Below, piece by piece: positions 44,015-56,993 of a stretch of DNA of 64,000 nt. The notes below the pieces were generated by a model. That model worked only from the letters and a program-made list of their open reading frames with translations, was not told where the DNA came from and did not search any database. Location of the stretch: the NCBI GenBank assembly GCA_030533445.1, contig CM060066.1, positions 1,647,749-1,711,748 on the forward strand, read 5' to 3'. How positions within the stretch are numbered: the first letter of the stretch is position 1; each line of letters starts with the position of its first letter. Both the position numbers and the translations under genes were made by a program. The stretch is from Cyprinodon diabolis (Eukaryota > Chordata > Actinopteri > Cyprinodontiformes > Cyprinodontidae).

Positions 44015-46706
44015 ATAATTCTCCCGTATACCCAAAACTTCGGCGCGTAACTAGTCCCGCACGGTTTGGCGGATCGGGCCCAAAGTTGGCACACGCGTCG
44101 GGACCAATGGGGTGATGTGTGCTTGTATAAAACTTTCTCATTAGTCCGAAGGTTTGCGAATTATTAGCGAAAACGTCGCAAAAAAATCCCATAGGAAATG
44201 AATGGGGAGAGGAAAAAAAAAGCGTAAAAAACAGCACTTCACTGTGTCGGCATACATTCACCTAGAAAAACAGTTTGAAGCTCAGTTTGTAGATAAATCC
44301 TTCGTCTATTTAAAACTGAAGACGGTATGTTGATAATTGCTACGGTTTTTGTATAATCAGACCTCAAGCGCCACAAAGTTTTAGCAAAATCCAGCCTGCT
44401 AGAGTGGAGCAACTGAAAAGCTAGAGTGTGAGGCAGGCGTTTTTTAAACACAAAAAAACATTTTAAACTCGCCCTCACGGCCACATATTTATAGCTAGAG
44501 TCACCATTTTTGGTCAGTTTGTAGACTGAAATCTCTGGACCCACACAATATCTTCGGAATTACGGTAGGATTAATACTTTTCCTTAAAAACCCTCCAGAC
44601 CGACCTAAAGTCGATGAAAATCAGAGCCGTTTTTCATTGGTTTTGGAGCAGAAGAGGGGAGAAAAACGAATCAGACTATGTGTTTTAAACTCGTCATAAA
44701 TATTTTTCTGAATGACACACATACACCAAAGTTGGCATAGTTGGAGTCGAAGGATGACTGACGCTCACGGTGAAAAAATTTTTTGAATAACTCATACGGT
44801 TTTTGCTCAGCAGTCGTTTGTTCGGAGGACATTTTAAGCACCTGAAAGCTGAGTGACAGTGACCTGCTGCAGCTAGCTCAATTAGAAGCTTAGGTGTGAT
44901 GAAACGTTTTTTCTTTTTCTTTCTCTTCCCATTCAGTTTGTAGATGACCTACAGCCATGAAAGTTACTCCAATTGAAGACAAGATATAGCTGTCGCTTAG
45001 ATAAAAAGAATTTTTCAGATACCTTTTACGGTTTTTACTCAGCAGTCGTTTGTTCGGAGGGGTGCTTTAGCAGCTAAAAGGTGAGTGAGAGTGAGGTCCT
45101 GCAGTTCAAACAAAGGGAGGAGCAGGTGGGCCAACCATTTTGTTTGTGCTTCGTTTTGGGTTGTGAAAGACCTACAGACATGAAGGTTACCCCAGTCTGA
45201 GACAAAGGATAGATGTTGCTTTCACTGAAAGAATTTTTCAGATATCTTTTACGGTTTTTGCTCAGCAGTCGTTTGTTCGGAGGGTAAGCACCTGGAAGCT
45301 AGCTGACAGTTAGCTTCTGCAGCAGCCTGCTAGAGTGCAGCTGCTGAAATCTTAGTGTGAGGCGGCCATTTTTTTAAGATCAAACATCTTATTCTCGCCC
45401 TCACGGCCACATATTTGGAGCTACAGTCACCATTTTTGGTCAGTTTGTAGACTGAAACCTCTGGACTCACACAATGTCTTCGGAATTACGGTAGGATTAA
45501 TACTTTTCCTTAAAAACCCTCCAGACCAACCTAAAGTCGATGAGAGTTTCAGCCTTTCTCTATTCTTTTTGAGCTGAAGATGGGAGAGAAACGAATCAGA
45601 CTATGTGTTTTCAACTCGTCATAAATATTTTTCTGAATGACACACATACACCAAAGTTGGTATAGTTGGAGTCGAAGGATTGCTGATGCTCATGGTGAAA
45701 ATGTTTTTTGAATAACTCATACGGTTTTTGATCAGTAGTCGTTTGTTCGGTGCCGTTCTTCCCATACAAAAAAGCCTGGGAAGAAGAAACCAATAGTGAG
45801 TGCAGCTGTTGTCTGTGTCAGTGAGAGGCTCGTTAAGCGTTGTCAAGGTTACCAAGCTTCAAACAGATTTTACCTCTGCTGTTTTAAACAGCACATATTA
45901 ATCTAATGGAGGGTGAAAGGACTGATTTAACATTGGGAAATGGATACTATATGACTGCTGTCCATGACACTTCCCTTGCCACTCAGCACTGATAGACTTT
46001 CAAAATAAGACTCCAGGGACCCTACAAAATAAAAGCCTCTATATTTTTTACATATGTTTATTGCCCTATATGGCTCAACATTATGACCCAAACTCAACCC
46101 CGTTTTAGAGAATAGACTCTAGGAGACTGTTTAAAACACACCCTATAGCAAATTTCAAAATAAAAGCCTCCCATTTCCGCTTCATCTACTGCCCTAATAA
46201 CATGGAAAAAGAGTGATTTAACGATTGGAAAGTAATCAACTATCATTGACGGGTCTGAACATTTTCTATAAACACAACTCTGTTGGACTTTCAAAATAAG
46301 ACTCCAGGGACCCTACAAAATAAAAGCCTCTAGATTATACTAATACATTAATTGATGCAAATGGCTCAACATTATGACCCAAACTCTTCCAGGTTGTTTT
46401 TATTAGACTCTAGTGACCTTTTCAAAACACACCCCAGAGCAAATTTCACAATAAAAGTCTCCCATTTACTCTGTAATACAGCAACTATTCACCTAATAAC
46501 ATGGAAAACCAGTGATTTAACATTTGGAAATGGATTCTATATCACTGCTGGGCGTGACCCATCTTTTGATGCACATTCATGATAGACTTTCAAAATAAGA
46601 CTACAAGGACTCTACAGAATAAAAGCCTCTTCCTTATACACACTCATACATTCTGGCATATTGCTCATTGCCATTGGTGATTTCATCACTGCAATGGCTC
46701 TTAGAA

Positions 46707-46801
46707 GGCGGGCGGAGCCCGCCAATGGTAACAGGCGGGCGGAGCCCGCCAAAGGTGATTACATCACTGCAATGGCTCTTAGCAGGCGGGCGGAGCCCAC
46801 C
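46707..46801. repeat. 51-bp hairpin minisatellite, unit 15 (3 cores)
   Basis: Three cores, the last with GCCCACC. Identical organisation to unit 16. Confidence 0.95.
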
Positions 46802-47074
46802 AACTGGGCTTTACCCACTGTGTTTCAATATGGACAACCCATATTACCCTTGTGCATCATACGCTGTGCACGTCTATTTCCCAGATTTCAGCACAAGTGG
46901 CACACAGCTCTCTTTGCCCATGAACTTGCCCTCTTTCCTTCCCTCAGCAGCCCTCAAAGGCGTAAGCAGTTGGTCTGGGGAGCCCCGACGTCACTTGCCA
47001 GGGCCGTATTGGCCCGGTTCCCAAGACGGGCAGTAGGTGGCCCCCCTCAAAATTTCTTTAGAAATTTTCTAGTT

Positions 47075-47143
47075 GGGGGGCCACATGCCGAAGGCATGGC
47101 CCACCTACTACTATTGCACATATTTATTCCGCGTATTATTATT
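47075..47143. repeat. 63+3n minisatellite, unit 15 (1 copy)
   Basis: One copy with three ATT triplets. Neighbouring unit 16, otherwise almost identical in its front half, has none. Confidence 0.95.
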
Positions 47144-48428
47144 ATAATTCTCCCGTATACCCAAAACTTCGGCGCGTAACTAGTCCCGCACGGTTTGGCG
47201 GATCGGGCCCAAAGTTGGCACACGCGTCGGGACCAATGGGGTGATGTGTGCTTGTATAAAACTTTCTCATTAGTCCGAAGGTTTGCGAATTATTAGCGAA
47301 AACGTCGCAAAAAAATCCCATAGGAAATGAATGGGGAGAGGAAAAAAAAAGCGTAAAAAACAGCACTTCACTGTGTCGGCATACATTCACCTAGAAAAAC
47401 AGTTTGAAGCTCAGTTTGTAGATAAATCCTTCGTCTATTTAAAACTGAAGACGGTATGTTGATAATTGCTACGGTTTTTGTATAATCAGACCTCAAGCGC
47501 CACAAAGTTTTAGCAAAATCCAGCCTGCTAGAGTGGAGCAACTGAAAAGCTAGAGTGTGAGGCAGGCGTTTTTTAAACACAAAAAAACATTTTAAACTCG
47601 CCCTCACGGCCACATATTTATAGCTAGAGTCACCATTTTTGGTCAGTTTGTAGACTGAAATCTCTGGACCCACACAATATCTTCGGAATTACGGTAGGAT
47701 TAATACTTTTCCTTAAAAACCCTCCAGACCGACCTAAAGTCGATGAAAATCAGAGCCGTTTTTCATTGGTTTTGGAGCAGAAGAGGGGAGAAAAACGAAT
47801 CAGACTATGTGTTTTAAACTCGTCATAAATATTTTTCTGAATGACACACATACACCAAAGTTGGCATAGTTGGAGTCGAAGGATGACTGACGCTCACGGT
47901 GAAAAAATTTTTTGAATAACTCATACGGTTTTTGCTCAGCAGTCGTTTGTTCGGAGGACATTTTAAGCACCTGAAAGCTGAGTGACAGTGACCTGCTGCA
48001 GCTAGCTCAATTAGAAGCTTAGGTGTGATGAAACGTTTTTTCTTTTTCTTTCTCTTCCCATTCAGTTTGTAGATGACCTACAGCCATGAAAGTTACTCCA
48101 ATTGAAGACAAGATATAGCTGTCGCTTAGATAAAAAGAATTTTTCAGATACCTTTTACGGTTTTTACTCAGCAGTCGTTTGTTCGGAGGGGTGCTTTAGC
48201 AGCTAAAAGGTGAGTGAGAGTGAGGTCCTGCAGTTCAAACAAAGGGAGGAGCAGGTGGGCCAACCATTTTGTTTGTGCTTCGTTTTGGGTTGTGAAAGAC
48301 CTACAGACATGAAGGTTACCCCAGTCTGAGACAAAGGATAGATGTTGCTTTCACTGAAAGAATTTTTCAGATATCTTTTACGGTTTTTGCTCAGCAGTCG
48401 TTTGTTCGGAGGGTAAGCACCTGGAAGC

Positions 48429-51400
48429 TAGCTGACAGTTAGCTTCTGCAGCAGCCTGCTAGAGTGCAGCTGCTGAAATCTTAGTGTGAGGCGGCCATTT
48501 TTTTAAGATCAAACATCTTATTCTCGCCCTCACGGCCACATATTTGGAGCTACAGTCACCATTTTTGGTCAGTTTGTAGACTGAAACCTCTGGACTCACA
48601 CAATGTCTTCGGAATTACGGTAGGATTAATACTTTTCCTTAAAAACCCTCCAGACCAACCTAAAGTCGATGAGAGTTTCAGCCTTTCTCTATTCTTTTTG
48701 AGCTGAAGATGGGAGAGAAACGAATCAGACTATGTGTTTTCAACTCGTCATAAATATTTTTCTGAATGACACACATACACCAAAGTTGGTATAGTTGGAG
48801 TCGAAGGATTGCTGATGCTCATGGTGAAAATGTTTTTTGAATAACTCATACGGTTTTTGATCAGTAGTCGTTTGTTCGGTGCCGTTCTTCCCATACAAAA
48901 AAGCCTGGGAAGAAGAAACCAATAGTGAGTGCAGCTGTTGTCTGTGTCAGTGAGAGGCTCGTTAAGCGTTGTCAAGGTTACCAAGCTTCAAACAGATTTT
49001 ACCTCTGCTGTTTTAAACAGCACATATTAATCTAATGGAGGGTGAAAGGACTGATTTAACATTGGGAAATGGATACTATATGACTGCTGTCCATGACACT
49101 TCCCTTGCCACTCAGCACTGATAGACTTTCAAAATAAGACTCCAGGGACCCTACAAAATAAAAGCCTCTATATTTTTTACATATGTTTATTGCCCTATAT
49201 GGCTCAACATTATGACCCAAACTCAACCCCGTTTTAGAGAATAGACTCTAGGAGACTGTTTAAAACACACCCTATAGCAAATTTCAAAATAAAAGCCTCC
49301 CATTTCCGCTTCATCTACTGCCCTAATAACATGGAAAAAGAGTGATTTAACGATTGGAAAGTAATCAACTATCATTGACGGGTCTGAACATTTTCTATAA
49401 ACACAACTCTGTTGGACTTTCAAAATAAGACTCCAGGGACCCTACAAAATAAAAGCCTCTAGATTATACTAATACATTAATTGATGCAAATGGCTCAACA
49501 TTATGACCCAAACTCTTCCAGGTTGTTTTTATTAGACTCTAGTGACCTTTTCAAAACACACCCCAGAGCAAATTTCACAATAAAAGTCTCCCATTTACTC
49601 TGTAATACAGCAACTATTCACCTAATAACATGGAAAACCAGTGATTTAACATTTGGAAATGGATTCTATATCACTGCTGGGCGTGACCCATCTTTTGATG
49701 CACATTCATGATAGACTTTCAAAATAAGACTACAAGGACTCTACAGAATAAAAGCCTCTTCCTTATACACACTCATACATTCTGGCATATTGCTCATTGC
49801 CATTGGTGATTTCATCACTGCAATGGCTCTTAGAAGGCGGGCGGAGCCCGCCAATGGTAACAGGCGGGCGGAGCCCGCCAAAGGTGATTACATCACTGCA
49901 ATGGCTCTTAGCAGGCGGGCGGAGCCCACCAACTGGGCTTTACCCACTGTGTTTCAATATGGACAACCCATATTACCCTTGTGCATCATACGCTGTGCAC
50001 GTCTATTTCCCAGATTTCAGCACAAGTGGCACACAGCTCTCTTTGCCCATGAACTTGCCCTCTTTCCTTCCCTCAGCAGCCCTCAAAGGCGTAAGCAGTT
50101 GGTCTGGGGAGCCCCGACGTCACTTGCCAGGGCCGTATTGGCCCGGTTCCCAAGACGGGCAGTAGGTGGCCCCCCTCAAAATTTCTTTAGAAATTTTCTA
50201 GTTATTATTATAATTCTCCCGTATACCCAAAACTTCGGCGCGTAACTAGTCCCGCACGGTTTGGCGGATCGGGCCCAAAGTTGGCACACGCGTCGGGACC
50301 AATGGGGTGATGTGTGCTTGTATAAAACTTTCTCATTAGTCCGAAGGTTTGCGAATTATTAGCGAAAACGTCGCAAAAAAATCCCATAGGAAATGAATGG
50401 GGAGAGGAAAAAAAAAGCATAAAAAACAGCACTTCACTGTGTCGGCATACATTCACCTAGAAAAACAGTTTGAAGCTCAGTTTGTAGATAAATCCTTCGT
50501 CTATTTAAAACTGAAGACGGTATGTTGATAACTGCTACGGTTTTTGTATAATCAGACCTCAAGCGCCACAAAGTTTTAGCAAAATCCAGCCTGCTAGAGT
50601 GGAGCAACTGAAAAGCTAGAGTGTGAGGCAGGCGTTTTTTAAACACAAAAAAACATTTTAAACTCGCCCTCACGGCCACATATTTATAGCTAGAGTCACC
50701 ATTTTTGGTCAGTTTGTAGACTGAAATCTCTGGACCCACACAATATCTTCGAATTACGGTAGGATTAATACTTTTCCTTAAAAACCCTCCAGACCGACCT
50801 AAAGTCGATGAAAATCAGAGCTGTTTTTCATTGGTTTTGGAGCAGAAGAGGGGAGAAAAACGAATCAGACTATGTGTTTTAAACTCGTCATAAATATTTT
50901 TCTGAATGACACACATACACCAAAGTTGGCATAGTTGGAGTCGAAGGATGACTGACGCTCACGGTGAAAAAATTTTTTGAATAACTCATACGGTTTTTGC
51001 TCAGCAGTCGTTTGTTCGGAGGACATTTTAAGCACCTGAAAGCTGAGTGACAGTGACCTGCTGCAGCTAGCTCAATTAGAAGCTTAGGTGTGATGAAACG
51101 TTTTTTCTTTTTCTTTCTCTTCCCATTCAGGTTGTAGATGACCTACAGCCATGAAAGTTACTCCAATCGAAGACAAGATATAGCTGTCGCTTAGATAAAA
51201 AGAATTTTTCAGATACCTTTTACGGTTTTTACTCAGCAGTCGTTTGTTCGGAGGGGTGCTTTAGCAGCTAAAAGGTGAGTGAGAGTGAGGTCCTGCAGTT
51301 AAAAGAAAGGGAGGAGCAGGTGGGCCAACCATTTTGTTTGTGCTTCGTTTTGGGTTGTGAAAGACCTACAGACATGAAGGTTACCCCAGTCTGAGACAAA

Positions 51401-51493
51401 GGATAGATGTTGCTTTCACTGAAAGAATTTTTCAGATATCTTTTACGGTTTTTGCTCAGCAGTCGTTTGTTCGGAGGGTAAGCACCTGGAAGC
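48429..51493. repeat. Unit 16 (3065 bp), shortest full unit
   Basis: The front half is essentially the same as unit 15. The rear has the common GCATAAAAA form. Three hairpin cores and no 63+3n copy account for the short length. One G is missing in CTTCGAATTACGG near 50750, and GAGCTGTTTT near 50819 is a CpG-to-TpG change. Confidence 0.97.
49836..49930. repeat. 51-bp hairpin minisatellite, unit 16 (3 cores)
   Basis: Same as unit 15. Confidence 0.95.
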
Positions 51494-54400
51494 TAGCTGA
51501 CAGTTAGCTTCTGCAGCAGCCTGCTAGAGTGCAGCTGCTGAAATCTTAGTGTGAGGCGGCCATTTTTTTCAGATCAAACATTTTATTCTCGCCCTCACGG
51601 CCACATATTTGGAGCTACAGTCACCATTTTTGGTCAGTTTGTAGACTGAAACCTCTGGACTCACACAATGTCTTCGGAATTACGGTAGGATTAATACTTT
51701 TCCTTAAAAACCCTCCAGACCAACCTAAAGTCGATGAGAGTTTCAGCCTTTCTCTATTCTTTTTGAGCTGAAGATGGGAGAGAAACGAATCAGACTATGT
51801 GTTTTCAACTCGTCATAAATATTTTTCTGAATGACATACATACACCAAAGTTGGTATAGTTGGAGTCGAAGGATTGCTGATGCTCATGGTGAAAATGTTT
51901 TTTGAATAACTCATACGGTTTTTGATCAGTAGTCGTTTGTTCGGTGCCGTTCTTCCCATACAAAAAAGCCTGGGAAGAAGAAACCAATAGTGAGTGCAGC
52001 TGTTGTCTGTGTCAGTGAGAGGCTCGTTAAGCGTTGTCAAGGTTACCAAGCTTCAAACAGATTTTACCTCTGCTGTTTTAAACAGCACATATTAATCTAA
52101 TGGAGGGTGAAAGGACTGATTTAACATTGGGAAATGGATACTATATGACTGCTGTCCATGACACTTCCCTTGCCACTCAGCACTGATAGACTTTCAAAAT
52201 AAGACTCCAGGGACCCTACAAAATAAAAGCCTCTATATTTTTTACATATATTTATTGCCCTATATGGCTCAACATTATGACCCAAACTCAACCCCGTTTT
52301 AGAGAATAGACTCTAGGAGACTGTTTAAAACACACCCTATAGCAAATTTCAAAATAAAAGCCTCCCATTTCCGCTTCATCTACTGCCCTAATAACATGGA
52401 AAAAGAGTGATTTAACGATTGGAAAGTAATCAACTATCATTGACGGGTCTGAACATTTTCTATAAACACAACTCTGTTGGACTTTCAAAATAAGACTCCA
52501 GGGACCCTACAAAATAAAAGCCTCTAGATTATACTAATGCATTAATTGATGCAAATGGCTCAACATTATGACCCAAACTCTTCCAGGTTGTTTTTATTAG
52601 ACTCTAGTGACCTTTTCAAAACACACCCAGAGCAAATTTCACAATAAAAGTCTCCCATTTACTCTGTAATACAGCAACTATTCACCTAATAACATGGAAA
52701 ACCAGTGATTTCACATTTGGAAATGGATTCTATATCACTGCTGGGCGTGACCCATCTTTTGATGCACATTCATGATAGACTTTCAAAATAAGACTACAAG
52801 GACTCTACAGAATAAAAGCCTCTTCCTTATACACACTTATACATTCTGGCATATTGCTCATTGCCATTGGTGATTTCATCACTGCAATGGCTCTTAGAAG
52901 GCGGGCGGAGCCCGCCAATGGTAACAGGCGGGCGGAGCCCGCCAAAGGTGATTACATCACTGCAATGGCTCTTAGCAGGCGGGCGGAGCCCGCCATTGGT
53001 GATTTCATCACTGCAATGGCTCTTAGAAGGCGGGCAGAGCCCGCCATTGGTGATTTTTTTCTTCACTGAGATGGATCCCAGAAGGCGGGCGAAGCCCGCA
53101 AACTGGGCTTTACCCACTGTGTTTCAATATGGACAACCCATATTACCCTTGTGCATCATACGCTGTGCACGTCTATTTCCCAGATTTCAGCACAAGTGGC
53201 ACACAGCTCTCTTTGCCCATAAACTTGCCCTCTTTCCTTCCCTCAGCAGCCCTCAAAGGCGTAAGCAGTTGGTCTGGGGAGCCCCGAAGTCACTTGCCAG
53301 GGCCGTATTGGCCCGGTTCCCCAGACGGGCAGTAGGTGGCCCCCCTCAAAATTTCTTTAGAAATTTTCTAGTTATTATAATTCTCCCGTATACCCAAAAC
53401 TTCGGCGCGTAACTAGTCCCGCACGGTTTGGCGGATCGGGCCCAAAGTTGGCACACGCGTCGGGACCAATTGGGTGATGTGTGCTTGTATAAAACTTTCT
53501 CATTAGTCCGAAGGTTTGCGAATTATTAGCGAAAACGTCGCAAAAAAATCCCATAGGAAATGAATGGGGAGAGGAAAAAAAAAGCATAAAAAACAGCACT
53601 TCACTGTGTCGGCATACATTCACCTAGAAAAACAGTTTGAAGCTCAGTTTGTAGATAAATCCTTCGTCTATTTAAAACTCAAGACGGTATGTTGATAACT
53701 GCTACGGTTTTTGTATAATCAGACCTCAAGCGCCACAAAGTTTTAGCAAAATCCAGCCTGCTAGAGTGGAGCAACTGAAAAGCTAGAGTGTGAGGCAGGC
53801 GTTTTTTAAACACAAAAAAACATTTTAAACTCGCCCTCACGGCCACATATTTATAGCTAGAGTCACCATTTTTGGTCAGTTTGTAGACTGAAATCTCTGG
53901 ACCCACACAATATCTTCGGAATTACGGTAGGATTAATACTTTTCCTTAAAAACCCTCCAGACCGACCTAAAGTCGATGAAAATCAGAGCAGTTTTTCATT
54001 GGTTTTGGAGCAGAAGAGGGGAGAAAAACGAATCAGACTATGTGTTTTAAACTCGTCATAAATATTTTTCTGAATGACACACATACACCAAAGTTGGCAT
54101 AGTTGGAGTCGAAGGATGACTGACGCTCACGGTGAAAAAATTTTTTGAATAACTCATACGGTTTTTGCTCAGCAGTCGTTTGTTCGGAGGACATTTTAAG
54201 CACCTGAAAGCTGAGTGACAGTGACCTGCTGCAGCTAGCTCAATTAGAAGCTTAGGTGTGATGAAACGTTTTTTCTTTTTCTTTCTCTTCCCATTCAGTT
54301 TGTAGATGACCTACAGCCATGAAAGTTACTCCAATCGAAGACAAGATATAGCTGTCGCTTAGATAAAAAGAATTTTTCAGATACCTTTTACGGTTTTTAC

Positions 54401-54661
54401 TCAGCAGTCGTTTGTTCGGAGGGGTGCTTTAGCAGCTAAAAGGTGAGTGAGAGTGAGGTCCTGCAGTTAAAAGAAAGGGAGGAGCAGGTGGGCCAACCAT
54501 TTTGTTTTTGCTTCGTTTTGGGTTGTGAAAGACCTACAGACATGAAGGTTACCCCAGTCTGAGACAAAGGATAGATGTTGCTTTCACTGAAAGAATTTTT
54601 CAGATACCTTTTACGGTTTTTGCTCAGCAGTCGTTTGTTCGGAGGGTAAGCACCTGGAAGC
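51494..54661. repeat. Unit 17 (3168 bp)
   Basis: Type A front, five hairpin cores with the GCCCGCA end form shared with units 7 and 11. No 63+3n copy. Private changes are GACATACATAC near 51834, GAAGTCAC near 53286 and CCAATTGGG near 53467. CCAATCGAAG in the tail is shared with unit 16. Confidence 0.97.
52900..53100. repeat. 51-bp hairpin minisatellite, unit 17 (5 cores)
   Basis: As units 7 and 11 (GGATCCCAGAA before the last core, GCCCGCA end). Confidence 0.95.
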
Positions 54662-55647
54662 TAGCTGACAGTTAGCTTCTGCAGCAGCCTGCTAGAGTGC
54701 AGCTGCTGAAATCTTAGTGTGAGGCGGCCATTTTTTTAAGATCAAACATCTTATTCTCGCCCTCACGGCCACATATTTGGAGCTACAGTCACCATTTTTG
54801 GTCAGTTTGTAGACTGAAACCTCTGGACTCACACAATGTCTTCGGAATTACGGTAGGATTAATACTTTTCCTTAAAAACCCTCCAGACCAACCTAAAGTC
54901 GATGAGAGTTTCAGCCTTTCTCTATTCTTTTTGAGCTGAAGATGGGAGAGAAACGAATCAGACTATGTGTTTTCAACTCGTCATAAATATTTTTCTGAAT
55001 GACACACATACACCAAAGTTGGTATACTTGGAGTCGAAGGATTGCTGATGCTCATGGTGAAAATGTTTTTTGAATAACTCATACGGTTTTTGATCAGTAG
55101 TTGTTTGTTCGGTGCCGTTCTTCCCATACAAAAAAGCCTGGGAAGAAGAAACCAATAGTGAGTGCAGCTATTGTCTGTGTCAGTGAGAGGCTCGTTAAGC
55201 GTTGTCAAGGTTACCAAGCTTCAAACAGATTTTACCTCTGCTGTTTTAAACAGCACATATTAATCTAATGGAGGGTGAAAGGACTGATTTAACATTGGGA
55301 AATGGATACTATATGACTGCTGTCCATGACACTTCCCTTGCCACTCAGCACTGATAGACTTTCAAAATAAGACTCCAGGGACCCTACAAAATAAAAGCCT
55401 CTATATTTTTTACATATATTTATTGCCCTATATGGCTCAACATTATGACCCAAACTCAACCCCGTTTTAGAGAATAGACTCTAGGAGACTGTTTAAAACA
55501 CACCCTATAGCAAATTTCAAAATAAAAGCCTCCCATTTCCGCTTCATCTACTGCCCTAATAACATGGAAAAAGAGTGATTTAACGATTGGAAAGTAATCA
55601 ACTATCATTGACGGGTCTGAACATTTTCTATAAACACAACTCTGTTG

Positions 55648-55938
55648 GACTTTCAAAATAAGACTCCAGGGACCCTACAAAATAAAAGCCTCTATATTTT
55701 TTACATATATTTATTGCCCTATATGGCTCAACATTATGACCCAAACTCAACCCCGTTTTAGAGAATAGACTCTAGGAGACTGTTTAAAACACACCCTATA
55801 GAAAATTTCAAAATAAAAGCCTCCCATTTCCGCTTCATCTACTGCCCTAATAACATGGAAAAAGAGTGATTTAACGATTGGAAAGTAATCAACTATCATT
55901 GACGGGTCTGAACATTTTCTATAAACACAACTCTGTTG
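55648..55938. repeat. Extra 291-bp subrepeat in unit 18
   Basis: GACTTTCAAAATAAGACTCC occurs at 55357, 55648 and 55939, giving two nearly identical adjacent 291-bp copies where other units have one. The second differs at AGAAAATTTC for AGCAAATTTC near 55802; an A-to-G change (CTCCGGGG) lies just beyond it near 55958. Their near identity contrasts with the clear divergence between ordinary first and second subrepeats, so this is a recent tandem duplication. Confidence 0.93.
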
Positions 55939-56359
55939 GACTTTCAAAATAAGACTCCGGGGACCCTACAAAATAAAAGCCTCTAGATTATACTAATGCA
56001 TTAATTGATGCAAATGGCTCAACATTATGACCCAAACTCTTCCAGGTTGTTTTTATTAGACTCTAGTGACCTTTTCAAAACACACCCCAGAGCAAATTTC
56101 ACAATAAAAGTCTCCCATTTACTCTGTAATACAGCAACTATTCACCTAATAACATGGAAAACCAGTGATTTAACATTTGGAAATGGATTCCATATCACTG
56201 CTGGGCGTGACCCATCTTTTGATGCACATTCATGATAGACTTTCAAAATAAGACTACAAGGACTCTACAGAATAAAAGCCTCTTCCTTATACACACTCAT
56301 ACATTCTGGCATATTGCTCATTGCCATTGGTGATTTCATCACTGCAATGGCTCTTAGAA

Positions 56360-56561
56360 GGCGGGCGGAGCCCGCCAATGGTAACAGGCGGGCGGAGCCC
56401 GCCAAAGGTGATTACATCACTGCAATGGCTCTTAGCAGGCGGGCGGAGCCCGCCATTGGTGATTTCATCACTGCAATGGCTCTTAGAAGGCGGGCAGAGC
56501 CCGCCATTGGTGATTTTTTTTCTTCAATGAGATGGCTCCTAGCAGGCGGGCGAAGCCCGCC
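56360..56561. repeat. 51-bp hairpin minisatellite, unit 18 (5 cores)
   Basis: As unit 1 with one extra T in the GATTTTTTTTC spacer, which shifts the frame of the + strand open frame relative to other units. Confidence 0.95.
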
Positions 56562-56834
56562 AACTGGGCTTTACCCACTGTGTTTCAATATGGACAACCC
56601 ATATTACCCTTGTGCATCATACGCTGTGCACGTCTATTTCCCAGATTTCAGCACAAGTGGCACACAGCTCTCTTTGCCCATGAACTTGCCCTCTTTCCTT
56701 CCCTCAGCAGCCCTCAAAGCCGTAAGCAGTTGGTCTGGGGAGCCCCGACGTCACTTGCCAGGGCCGTATTGGCCCGGTTCCCCAGACGGGCAGTAGGTGG
56801 CCCCCCTCAAAATTTCTTTAGAAATTTTCTAGTT

Positions 56835-56993
56835 CCGCGTATTATTGGGGGGCCACATGCCGAAGGCATGGCCCACCTACTACTATTGCACATATTTATT
56901 CCGCGTATTATTATTATTGGGGGGCCACATGCCGAAGGCATGGCCCACCTACTACTATTGCACATATTTATTCCGCGTATTATTATTATTATT
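56835..56993. repeat. 63+3n minisatellite, unit 18 (2 copies plus stub)
   Basis: Begins with CCGCGTATTATT fused to TCTAGTT, the tail end of a lost copy, followed by full copies at 56847 and 56919 (period 72). Confidence 0.95.

Larger units (their letters stand above)
42021..45299. repeat. Unit 14 (3279 bp), subtype B front
   Basis: Subtype B front with the unit 10 allele ACCCTGTTTT. Four hairpin cores and two 63+3n copies. The rear carries AGCGTAAAAA near 44221 and GATAATTGC near 44331, shared only with unit 15. Confidence 0.97.
45300..48428. repeat. Unit 15 (3129 bp)
   Basis: The front matches unit 16 (CATATGTTT near 46051, AATACATT near 46342, CCCAAGACGG near 47020). The rear matches unit 14 (GCGTAAAAA near 47351, GATAATTGC). 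Three hairpin cores and one 63+3n copy. Confidence 0.97.
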
